A stretch of 64,000 bases of DNA, taken from Effrenium voratum (lineage: Eukaryota > Sar > Dinophyceae > Suessiales > Symbiodiniaceae). Position 1 is the first letter of the stretch. The number at the start of each line of letters is the position of its first letter. Below the pieces are notes generated by a model that ran no database searches, was not told where the DNA came from, and saw only the letters and a list, made by a program, of their open reading frames with translations. Shown here piece after piece: positions 55,685 through 64,000 of this stretch. The DNA lies in assembly GCA_963377175.1 (NCBI GenBank), contig CAUJNA010003735.1, positions 213,501-277,500 on the forward strand, read 5' to 3'. The translations under genes were made by a program, and so were the position numbers.

Positions 55685-56540
55685 CTGCAAGCTCAGCTAG
55701 CAGCTAAGGATGCTCGGGTCCCAGGTCGGTGGAACTTGCCATTGCCCTGCCATGGTGACTGCTTAGGTCTCAGCTTCCTTCAAGAATTAAGAGAAGGCAC
55801 CCACTTGCGGGTAGGATGGTCCCCAACCTGCATCTACCCGGGCTTTGATTGTGGCTCATGTGAACTCCGGATGCACCCGGACCAAGCTAATCAGGGCTGG
55901 TGCCTTTGAGTGAAAGGAAATGATCTATTCTTGGAAATGGCTCTGCCTAGTAGGGTCCTCCGGAATAATCCGAAGTCAACATTCTGCCGGCGTGTCAGCG
56001 ATGGTGAAGAATAATTGTCATGGTCAAACCCCAATCAACGGGTCAATGACTGTCCCAACCAGCCAGAGGCAAAACGTAACACATGGCACATGAAAGGATG
56101 GCTTTCAACCCCTGTATAGCCGGTTGAAACATGTATAATCACTGATTTCGGGATATGTCCATGTGGGGTATGCAAGTAGGGTCTTAGACAAAAGGGCTTG
56201 GGCCGTGTCACTGGGAACATGCTAATCTTCAGCAACCAGCAAGTTCCAAAACAGGCAGGGTCAAACTTGAGTGTGGAAGCATGAAAGGATCAAACAGCGA
56301 AAGGCTTACATGAGCCATGGTCAAAACTCCTTGCTTATGACCCTTACCAAAAAAAATGCAGGATCCGTACTACCAGGTGGATGATCATCCCTGTTATACA
56401 ACCCAAGTAAGGCAACCGATCCTTTGACCATGGCACAAATGCCTTGGGATGTGTGAAGGGTTCAAGGGAGTTCAACGCCGCAGGCGCGATCAATCAAACT
56501 GAAAGGTTCAAAACTGAGAGCGCCAATGCAACTGAGCGTC

Positions 56541-56621
56541 CGCTACAAATGTGAGGGTCCTCCACGGGCACGCCGTTGATCTGCCAACTCCCACTCCTCT
56601 TGGCCAGACGTATCCGACACC
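56541..56621 (-). CDS. Gene 2 exon: degenerate module
   Basis: After TGGCAG|G: CRIRLAKRSGSWQINGVPV, then EDPHICS. The start parallels VCRAA-x-S, but the CD-x-xE part is missing. INGVPVEDPHIC parallels HGIHMPVPDGTPC. It ends AGCG|GACGCT, a GA donor in phase 1, giving HICSGCTR. Confidence 0.5.
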
Positions 56622-56843
56622 CTGCCATTGCAAAAAGTGACAACTGTCTGCTGATCACAAGGGGACGCCAAAGGCTTACTCCCTTGTAAATTAGCACATG
56701 CCCCCCTCCCCCCCCCAAAAAAAAAACTCAAAGAGGCTCTGTTAGTTAAAACCGAAAAGCCAAAAAGGCCCACAGGCCTTCCCCGGCACCTTCGACATGT
56801 AACGTCAAAAAAACAAAAACAGCTCTCTGTCGAGTCTGCCCAC

Positions 56844-56961
56844 TCCTCTGCTCACAGCTCTCGCAGCACCAGGGGCCTGTGCACACGTGCTCCGCGTAGT
56901 CCCGTGCCAGGCCTGTGGACATGTGCTTCTTGGCGATGGGTCTGGCGCCTTCGGTGGCAGC
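56844..56961 (-). CDS. Gene 2 exon: third CCxxC segment
   Basis: AATEGARPIAKKHMSTGL, then DYAEHVCTGPWCCESCEQR. The CTGPWCCESCE core parallels CSDATGACCESCK at 63.3 kb, so this looks like the middle of a third, degenerate disintegrin module. It ends AGGA|GTGGGC, a GT donor in phase 1. Confidence 0.6.
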
Positions 56962-57137
56962 CTTGCCTCGCACGGCCAGAAGGGCCGGCCCGCTCCCGAC
57001 ACGTTGGGCCCTTGAGAAAGCTGAACAAGCTTTTTTGACGGCTTCCCGGGAGAAAGGGAACCAACACGGCAGCGTTTTGGCCTGATCCTGAAGGGACACC
57101 GACGCCGGCAACCAAAAGAAACACAACAGTTGGACCA

Positions 57138-57271
57138 CTGGGCTGGGCCGCACTGCTCATCCAGGCTCGCGAGGCACTGCTTGCCGTAGCAGGTCGAGGC
57201 CGCCCCGTCGGCCGCGGTGCACGCCGTGCCCCACTTCTTCCCCTCGTCCGGGGGGCACAAGGCCGACGTAC
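57138..57271 (-). CDS. Gene 2 exon: second ADAM Cys-rich module, start
   Basis: TSALCPPDEGKKWGTAC, then STCYGKQCLASLDEQCGPAQ. It matches CPxDxxxxxGTxC...CYxGxC...DxQC of ADAM Cys-rich domains. The 3' end is ambiguous by one shared G (CCCA|GTGG or CCCAG|TGG). Confidence 0.85.
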
Positions 57272-57520
57272 CTCGAGACTCCGCTTGCACCTCCGAAATG
57301 CATGGCTTCCCTCTTGGGTTTCCCCCTTAGGTCTCCTTTCAGGAGTTCCTTCAGGTTTCATGAATTGCCTTTTTGGAGCAAGGTCAGATCTTGCGGTTCC
57401 TTTTTTCTGAGGGCACCTCTTCTCTGAGGTTTCAAAGGGGAGCCAAAAGGAAAATCTCCACTTTGGGGTTCCTTAACAAAAAAATGAGGGACGCTGACCA
57501 TTTATGTTTGGTCATGGTAC

Positions 57521-57581
57521 CGCTGCAGCTCTCAGCCACATCGCAGCCGGACACTGCGGCGCGGCAAACCGTGCCCGCAGC
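57521..57581 (-). CDS. Gene 2 exon: disintegrin 2 end
   Basis: AAGTVCRAAVSGCDVAESCS. Exact disintegrin ending (GTVCR-x-A...CD-x-xE-x-C). It ends AGCG|GTACCA, a GT donor in phase 1, and continues GTSALCPPDE in the next exon, as in ADAM proteins (SGTSxxCPxD). Confidence 0.85.
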
Positions 57582-58057
57582 CTGGGCGACACCGGAGATG
57601 CGCCCAACAAGTGACAACTTCTTGCGGGTGACCAGTGAAAATGAGAAACCCAGAAGAAAAAACGGCACACGAATTGCCAAGCACAGCAAAAAGGCAAGAG
57701 GAGTTCGTTAGTCCTGGAATCAAAACTGATGTGGGGTCCCCAAGAGAAGACCTAGGGGTCAGTTGTTTTACCCATCCCCACACTTGTAGCGCCTCTGGCA
57801 GGTGCATCGATCGAACCTCCAATTTGCTGGTTTGATGGTTGCCCTGTGGAGTGGCCACGTCCTCAGTTACAAACCTGAAGAACTGCTGCCAGAAGCTTTG
57901 GTGTCATATTGGAGAAACGGCTCACCGGCACCACTGGCGCTGGAAAATGATTCAACACAGACTGATGGCAGCTTGGCCCCATCCAGTTTGGGCGGATCAC
58001 CAAAAAGGACGCGCCCATTCGACCAAAAAAGCCGAGGGGTGGCAACCAGCCCTCCGC

Positions 58058-58183
58058 CTTGAGTGAGCAGGTGCTGCTGTCGCAGCAAGGGTCCGTGCCG
58101 GCGCAGGCGCTGCTACTCTTCAGCGTGCAGCTGGCGCAGTCGCAGCAGGGGTCGCCAGCACCAGATGCGCCGCAGTCGCACTC
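58058..58183 (-). CDS. Gene 2 exon: disintegrin 2 core
   Basis: ECDCGASGAGDPCCDCASC, then TLKSSSACAGTDPCC and TCSLK. It matches EECDCG...CCD...C-x-LK...C in disintegrin domains, with an extra CAGTDPCCDSSTC repeat in the place of the usual GAxCAxGxCC. It ends CTCAAG|GCGGAG, a GC donor in phase 0. 42 codons exactly. Confidence 0.85.
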
Positions 58184-58705
58184 CTTTTCGGCACACAGCT
58201 CCCATTCCCCAGCGACCCTGGTACCAAAAAGTGGAAAAGCGTTCTTGGTTTCACAAACGAACAAGCGGAGATACGGAGGGAGCGGGGATAGGGCCCTTTG
58301 GGGGGGGATTCCCTTGGCGCCATTTCCCATATCAAACGTAGTCAAGGTGCAAACGGCGGAATCCTCCCGTCCCTGGTTCCCCTTCCTGCTAGTTGGTTTC
58401 CCTGGGGCCAGCAGACACCCGCCACACGAAGAGATCCAAGTTTGGAGGCTCAGCTTCAGTGCAACGACCCGAAGCCCACAGTTGCTCACCCCAATTCCCA
58501 GTACTTCAACCCTTCTCCATTTGCCTCCATTCCTTTGATGCCACCCTACTAGGGGGGTTCCTTATGGTGAGTTTGGGGATCATATAATTACTCATACAAA
58601 TACACCCAGATCGCTTTAAGAAGGTCCCAGGAAAGAAGCTTCTGGTGAATCAGAAGGAACTTCAACGCCTCTGCGGCAAGAAAAAGCGAACAAGCCCTCG
58701 CCCTC

Positions 58706-58796
58706 CTCGCCATAGTCGATGCCGCCGTTGCCACAAAGCCCCACCACGGCCAGGCTCCCCGGCTGCCTGCATTGGCCCTGAAAGCACATGCCGCTC
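58706..58796 (-). CDS. Gene 2 exon: end of Cys-rich module, start of disintegrin 2
   Basis: After GGCCAG|G: SGMCFQGQCRQPGSLAVVG, then LCGNGGIDYGE. GMCFQGQC matches the CVNGxC that closes the Cys-rich module. CGNGxxxxGE opens a new disintegrin domain. It ends GGCGAG|GAGGGC, a GA donor in phase 0; joining makes DYGE-ECDCG, the invariant GEECDCG. Confidence 0.8.
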
Positions 58797-59281
58797 CTGG
58801 CCACATCGGAGCATCGGAGCATCGGAGCCCGAGAGGAAGGCAAAATGATTCGCTGCTACACCCCTAGAACTGATGATTCGTGGATATGCCCAAGGGGCTT
58901 TAAGGGGCAATAGGTTCTGCCCAAGAGGCTGTAAGTTGCAATAAGTTCCCTGGCGATTGGGTGCATTTCTTGCCACGCAGTCGGAAGTGGAACAGCGTTG
59001 ACGGTCAGTCTCTCAAGTATGCCCTCCAAACCAACGAGAAAATGGTGGAAGGAGCACACACACACATGTAAACTTGCCCATACACATATCTAATGAGCAT
59101 ATCCATATTCTGAATACCTGTCGGCAACAAGACAGCTGGCACCGAGACTATCCCCAACATGCATACATCTATATCTATACACGGGTTGTGTTTGACAAGG
59201 GTGCTCCCTTTCGAGCTCATTTTAACGGGAACGCCAAAGGAAACCAATAGGGGCCCTACGCTCCTGAGGCCCAAGGGCTCA

Positions 59282-59384
59282 CTGGGGTGCCAGCAGGGCG
59301 TGCCGTCCGGCACCGGCATGTGGATCCCGTGCACGGAGAAGTACTGCCCGCACTGCGCGGGCGAACTCGAGGTGGCGTCGTGGC
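59282..59384 (-). CDS. Gene 2 exon: ADAM Cys-rich module, part 3
   Basis: HDATSSSPAQCGQYFSVHG, then MPVPDGTPCWHP. CGxxF and PVPDGTPC are hallmark motifs of the ADAM Cys-rich domain. The 3' border is either CCCA|GTGAGC or CCCAG|TGAGCC. Either gives the same product because a G is shared at both junction ends. Confidence 0.75.
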
Positions 59385-59788
59385 CTCGGAAAACAAAAAA
59401 AAGACATCGGGCGGAGCGAAGGAATCTCTGTTCGGCTTCACCTTTTGGGAATATGGGGGGTGTCCTCTTAGAAATGATTGTCATTGGCGTGGTGTGAAAG
59501 GGAAACCAAATGGAAAACCACCATCGTAAGGCTTCCCCCCTATCAACGCTTCTACTTTTGGAGCATCCAAGACATATCAACATCCCCAAGCGATCGGCAT
59601 AATGATCAACATCTTTTGGGTTCACCTATTGGGAGCTTGACGAAAACTGACGCCCCCAAACGCAAAGTTAAGCGGTCCCAAACATGAGCTTGACGAAAAA
59701 TCTGACAAGCACATCATCCACAGCCAACATCCCCTCTTCACTTGCCTGCCCCAAGGATCTGTTCACAAAAACTGACCAAAAACTCAGC

Positions 59789-59857
59789 CGAGTGGGCACA
59801 CCACAGTGGCGCAGTCGTCGTTGAAGCCCGCGCAGGCCGGCGAGAGGTCCCAGGTGC
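59789..59857 (-). CDS. Gene 2 exon: ADAM Cys-rich module, part 2
   Basis: After CCTCAG|G: TWDLSPACAGFNDDCATVVC, then PL. It has three Cys and phase 1 at both ends. Donor ACTCG|GCTGAG (GC). The GGC Gly codon is rebuilt at both junctions. Confidence 0.65.
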
Positions 59858-60130
59858 CTGAGGTGAGCTCAGCTCCATGGAGGGCATCCCAAAGAATCGA
59901 AACCACAAAGGAGATGGAAAGGGTCCCCCTCAAAAACAAATGCACACCCGGAGTTCTCAACTCTTGATCGCAGCGCTGAAGCGCAGGGTGTCACAGGTTC
60001 AACAGCGTTAGGTCTCAACAAAATATCACACCGCTTCCAGGGAGCAAACCGCTGAACTGAACTGTGTTTGGCTGTTTTGCTTCTGCGAGCCATGGTGGAC
60101 GTTGGAAGGGGAGTAAAAAAAATAAGTTTA

Positions 60131-60201
60131 GCAGTTAAGTGGGGATTTCCCACTAAACCACAATAAGCAAAAAAATAAAATGTGTCCCAACAACAACCAT
60201 G
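60131..60201 (-). repeat. Family C repeat copy, inverted
   Basis: GCAGTTAAGTGGGGATTTCC, CACTAAACCACAATAAGCAA and TGTGTCCCAACAACAACCAT on +: the reverse complement of the order seen at 568 and 24,969. It lies in a gene 2 intron. Confidence 0.55.
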
Positions 60202-60843
60202 TTTATGTCTGGTCATGGGGCAAGCTCAAGAAGCAACAACATGACACTAACAAAAGATCTACCCGTGTGGCACCGCCCATCAACATCAACAACGGCAGGG
60301 AGGCGGCACGGTCAACAATAACAAGAATATCAACAATATCAACATCAACAACATGGTACCACCCATTTTGGGTGTTGGGCTGAAAACAACAAATGACCCT
60401 AACTCGGCGGAGGCGATCGGCCTGCCTTTAGGGGTTGCTCCGAAGGAAAGCAAAAGGACACTCTGCCAACTTGCTATGCAACGGTGGTTTGGTCATTCTT
60501 AGAATCGGAGCAACCCTTTGAAGCAACCGGATTCCTCCCCTTTTCGGCCGGCCCCTCTTTTTTTTGTGCCGACCGGCCCACAACCAGCGACCGAGCAGCC
60601 CGACCAACCCAGCCAACCAGCCTCACTTCCCGAGTGGATGGCCCAAAAAAAGGTTCAAACTGCTGTTTTGCAACCTCTAAAATCTCTAAAATGGTCCAAA
60701 CCCAAAAAGCGGTGGTTTCTTACCTCTAGAATTTGGTCCAAACCCAAAAATCTGCTCCAGTCCTATTCCCCCACCTCAGGCAGGCTCTCAGAAAACCGCC
60801 GCGAGACGCGTCTCGCGCCGGCGCGAAGCGCGCCATGCCGCGC

Positions 60844-60971
60844 CTGCGAAGTCGCGGGTCACGTCCACCGCGCAGGTGTACGCCATGGAGTGGCAGCTGC
60901 CCAGGGAGCACAGCCCCGCGTAGCTCTGCCCGGCCTCCGCCAGGCTGCAGCTGGCCCCAGGGTAGACGTAC
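60844..60971 (-). CDS. Gene 2 exon: ADAM Cys-rich module, part 1
   Basis: YVYPGASCSLAEAGQSYAG, then LCSLGSCHSMAYTCAVDVT. The spacing C-x10-GxC-xxGxC-x5-C resembles the DGTPC...CYNGKC...QC run of ADAM Cys-rich domains. It ends CGCAG|GCGCGG, a GC donor in phase 1. Confidence 0.7.
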
Positions 60972-61800
60972 CTGAGCCGGCACCCGCCGGCACCCGAAAA
61001 AAGTGCCCAAGCTGAAACTCTTGAAGGCTGCCGCTTTTGGAACCAAAGCTCACTTCCTGAGTGGGTTGGCCTCTCTGTTTGCCACCAAAATGGTCCAACC
61101 CCAAAACGTTGAGAGTCCATCAACTTAGGAGGAAGGGGAACTATGGGGAACCCTGGACCGGAGGAAACAAAGAGCCCGGTGTAAGAAACAAAGGTCTCAC
61201 CCTCCTCTTGGAGCTTTGGTGGTCGACCCAATGCAACAAACATGCCGATATGTTGACCCGGTTCTGCATGCCTGGTTCAACAGAGCGTAAAGCAAGTAAA
61301 CGAAACATAGTAACTTACCGGGGATTACTGGTGCCTTATACTTGCATTTGGAAGATCAACTGCTGTTCCAAACGAGGGAGTGTGTCAGCCACAGATGGAA
61401 ACGGACCTGTGGGCTGGTTTTCGGACCCTCTCGAAAGGGTTGGTGTCCTTTCGGTTCCTCTTGAACCCATCCCCGAAACAAGGATCCTTAGAAAGACACA
61501 CCCACGAGTGTGGAATTGTCAGACTCCCATGACCGTTTCTGCGAAGAAGGAGCACCATGCAAGTTGCAACCCCGGAGCACCATGCATGGTGCAACTTGCA
61601 TGGTGCTCCTTGACAGCGAAGATGTTTCAACCCTCAACGATCAGCCGATTGGTGGTGAGGCTCCGAAACGCACTTGACGAATATCCGCGCAGCTGGATAT
61701 CAGGTACTCTCCATAGCACTCGTTCTTTGGGGCTCGGTTCGGCATTGGCTCGGGTGTGCAAGAAATATTGATCTTGATCCATGCGGTTCACATGCCTGTG

Positions 61801-61926
61801 ATACTGTGGAGGGACGAAATCCTGCACCACCCAAGAAACCCTGGAATGATGATTCCCTGTAAATAACAACAAACCATGGTTTCAACCAGGTTTCAAAGTG
61901 GTGCAGGATTTTGTCCATCCACAGTA
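61801..61926 (-). mobile_element. Family A element in a gene 2 intron
   Basis: Ends ATACTGTGGAGGGACGAAAT and GGATTTTGTCCATCCACAGT. Core GATTCCCTGTAAATAACAAC. Well preserved, 126 bp. Confidence 0.7.
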
Positions 61927-62135
61927 CGTACCAGACATTGCAAGCAGGGGAACAAGGCATTCCCGCAATTTACCAGGGTGATTGTAAGCTGCTGAGCACT
62001 TTCAATACGTAGGAAATACTTCAGATCTTTGACCCTTGATGTCATTCCCTGTCAAAACAGGCAACCTTCAAGACATTTCCCCTGTCACCAAAAAGGAAAC
62101 TCCTTCTTCAACCCTGGACGGTGATGTCGACATCA

Positions 62136-62183
62136 ATCACCCCCCCCCCCCCCCCCCCCCCCCGCAAAAAAAAAAAACAAAAA
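62136..62183 (+). repeat. Poly-C then poly-A tract
   Basis: About 25 C followed by G and about 12 A, then AAACAAAAAAC. On the - strand this is a poly-T/poly-G tract in a gene 2 intron. Length is likely to vary and be error-prone in sequencing. Confidence 0.9.
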
Positions 62184-62315
62184 ACAAAAAACAAGAATAT
62201 GTCCACTCTATAAGGACGCTGTGTTCAAGACCAACTCCAAACTCCGAGCCAAGCCTCGGATGGGTTCAACTCCGATCCGACCGCCAAAAACCTTCGACTG
62301 CGATGTCCGAGGCGC

Positions 62316-62392
62316 TCGTCCTTGGGGCACTGCGAGGTGCCGCCAGCGCAGATCTCCGCGAGGTCGCAGCTGCTGCGGGCGGCGCGGCAGAC
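62316..62392 (-). CDS. Gene 2 exon: disintegrin module, end
   Basis: VCRAARSSCDLAEICAGG, then TSQCPKDE. This is the classic disintegrin C-terminal pattern (VCR-x-A-x4-CD-x-xE-x-C-xG) followed by the start of the ADAM Cys-rich module. The loop position that carries RGD or similar in adhesive disintegrins here lies at SSCDLAE; no RGD. It ends GACGA|GCGCC, a GC donor in phase 2; joining gives CPKDEYVYPGASC. Confidence 0.75.
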
Positions 62393-62456
62393 CTGCGTCC
62401 GCAAGGCCGGAAGGGCGGGACGCTCGCTGAAAGCCGATCCTCAATTTGTTGGACCC

Positions 62457-62581
62457 ATTTGGCTATGGGTCAAAACCCAAATCGTACCCCCAGATCCCAA
62501 TCCCCACTAAAATAGGTCCTAAAATGGGTGAATTCACCTAGCCCAAAATGGGATCCCATTGGTGTTGACCCACGGCCATTT
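62457..62581 (-). repeat. Family B1 element, inverted, in a gene 2 intron
   Basis: Starts ATTTGGCTATGGGTCAAAAC and ends GTTGACCCACGGCCATT on +. Contains GGTGAATTCACC and ATCCCAATCCCCAC, the reverse complement of the 4,969 copy. It lies about 65 bp upstream of the exon at 62,392, and its orientation follows the gene. Confidence 0.7.
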
Positions 62582-63309
62582 GTTTACGCCCCCTGGAAGC
62601 AAACAAGCTCAATAGTGATAGATTCCTGAATTCTTGAGCAAATGGAAGCAACATTGCTCTTTGAAACTTGAGGCTCGGGGTTTCCTTTTTGGGAATGGTT
62701 CAAAGGGAAACACAACGGGGAGAAAAAGTGCGTTGCGCCATTTTGGGGTGTCCGAGGCCCAAGAAAAGACGAGCTCCCCGGCCGAAGCTGAAGCTTTGAG
62801 GGGAAGCAACTTTCTTAGGATCCCCTGGTCAGATTACACGGAGTGTATTGGATTCCAAGAAACACGTGGCCTGGTCAAAGCTCCACTCATGGGCTATGTG
62901 ACGTCACGTCGTAGTAGGAACCCTTACAACGGGCAGTCCAACTCCTGTGACGTCGCAGTTCTCGGAGTAGGAACCCTTACAACGGGCAGTCCAACTCCCT
63001 GACCGTCCCTGCCGTTGGGCAATATTCTGCACCAGTTGGTAGGTGGGTTACCCAGTATGGGGTTTCATTGTTTCGTCCATCCCAGCTTGTGCGAAGCGGA
63101 ATTTGACCATCCACAGTATCATCCCCCTACAAAGCTGTTGGCCAACATGTCCATCTGCACATTTTACAACATGTCCAACACTTGAAATAAGAATTGAATT
63201 CCCCAAGTAAAGAATCTTTGCCATGGCTTTCGCTCGTTTTACCCCCAAATCGGTGAGCGAAAGCCATAAATTATCTGCAGAATGTCCATGGCCAACATGT
63301 CCATGGCTC

Positions 63310-63394
63310 CTTCTGGGCGGCCGCCGTGACGTTCTTGCAGCTCTCGCAGCACGCGCCGGTCGCGTCGCTGCACTCGTAGCTGGGGTCCGCGAAC
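63310..63394 (-). CDS. Gene 2 exon: disintegrin module, middle
   Basis: After CGCGAG|G: FADPSYECSDATGACCESCK, then NVTAAAQK. The GACC-x2-C pattern matches the central Cys pair of disintegrin domains. It ends AAG|GAGCC, apparently a GA donor, phase 0, fitting the next exon. Confidence 0.65.
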
Positions 63395-64000
63395 CTCGCG
63401 GAAAAGTCGGGGCGGGATTGGCCAACCGAAGGCCACGGAGCGCCTTTTCAAGCTCCTGTTTCCAGGCTGGAATTCGGACCCCAGCGAAAATATGTGTGTT
63501 GTTTTTTGCCTGGTTAGTGGAAAACAAAGGGACCCCAAGAAAGCAAAAAAACAAAAAAGGGGAGCTAATTCTGGGGAAGTTTTGAGGGCCCTTTCGGTGG
63601 TTGCCAGTCCCATGGTGGGCTTTCATTCTGATTTGTGGTTGCAAGTCCCACGCTGAAGGAACAGTGGGAAAAACCATCGATAGAGACCTCTTCTCAGAGT
63701 GTCTAAGCTGTGAACATCACACTCCACAAGGAAGCTGGCATGCGCGAAAACGATGAGAGAACCTTAACGGAGAGACTTTGACACTCGTGGCTTTTCTCGC
63801 ATAGGAACTTTGAGGAAGCCAGAACAAGACTCTCTGGTGTGGATCTGTCCCAATTGATTCCTTTTCAACTCTTTGGTCCAAAACTAGGGGGCCCCTCCTT
63901 CAGTGCATGTTCAATTGAAATCCAACCCGAAAGAGCCAGACATGATCTATGCTTCCAACTTGTCCAGCCTCTCGACACCCGTTCCACCAAAGAGAGCTCA
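63395..64000. other. Upstream intron of gene 2, to window edge
   Basis: No further exon recognised on the - strand. The text is C/A-rich on + as in the other gene 2 introns. A decayed family A copy ends just below the first exon (about 63,015-63,120). Confidence 0.4.

Larger units (their letters stand above)
51506..63394 (-). other. Gene 2 model: tandem disintegrin / ADAM Cys-rich protein
   Basis: Proposed exons in coding order: 63394-63310, 62392-62316, 60971-60844, 59857-59789, 59384-59282, 58796-58706, 58183-58058, 57581-57521, 57271-57138, 56961-56844, 56621-56541, 55684-55604, 54778-54710, 53342-53226, 51655-51506. Joined, they read: disintegrin module (from its CC-x2-C part), ADAM-type cysteine-rich module (CGxxF...PVPDGTPC...GMCFQGQC), a complete second disintegrin module (CGNGGIDYGE to CDVAESC), a second Cys-rich start (CYGKQC...DEQC), a degenerate third set, a furin-like Cys repeat and a Ser/Thr-rich end. 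Such modules in ADAM proteins are extracellular and mediate substrate recognition or adhesion. The upstream part, where a metalloprotease domain with HExxH would lie, is outside the window. Phases agree at nearly all junctions. Donors: GC (after 62316, 60844, 59789, 58058, 55604, 54710), GA (63310, 58706, 56541), GT (57521, 56844, 53226); two are ambiguous. Confidence 0.7.

Overview
The window is nuclear DNA from a eukaryotic microbe, most likely a dinoflagellate. Coding sequence comes as tiny exons (about 40-150 nt) separated by introns of 0.3 to about 6 kb. When the protein repeats are put back in register, many introns must start with GC or GA instead of GT, almost all acceptors read AG|G, and short direct repeats span the junctions. 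There is also an interstitial TTTAGGG run. These traits are known together from dinoflagellates; the genus cannot be told from the sequence. No bacterial, plasmid or organelle gene set is present. Exon borders below were worked out by hand from reading-frame and intron-phase agreement, without transcripts.

Layout. (1) About 0.8-19.5 kb, + strand: a multi-exon gene for an NHL-repeat (six-bladed-propeller type) protein. At least four NHL repeats are split across exons, with a Cys-containing insert between repeats. One of its introns carries a 3.8-kb minisatellite of about 74-bp units with a 1.5-kb higher-order period. (2) About 19.5-40 kb, + strand biased: mostly repeat-filled non-coding DNA with several short inverted-repeat elements, one plausible two-exon small gene (32,901-33,595), degraded coding fragments and isolated exon-like segments. 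(3) About 40-51.3 kb: an AT-rich island with two satellite systems (41/61 bp and 33 bp), CACAGAGA-type and ATC-type microsatellites, palindromes and one orphan terminal exon. (4) About 51.5-63.4 kb, - strand: at least 15 exons of a large Cys-rich protein made of repeated disintegrin and ADAM-type cysteine-rich modules, then a furin-like repeat and a Ser/Thr-rich C-terminal segment. Its N-terminus lies beyond the right edge.

The two large genes converge on the AT-rich island. The + strand is G+T-rich to the left of the island and C+A-rich to the right, as expected if the coding strand is G/T-enriched on both sides. This looks like a convergent strand-switch region, a type of site linked to chromatin-domain borders in dinoflagellates. 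At least four families of short inverted-repeat elements are scattered through introns and spacers. Some lie right at splice donors, and one sits alone in the only intron of the small gene, so they are candidates for intron-generating elements (introners).
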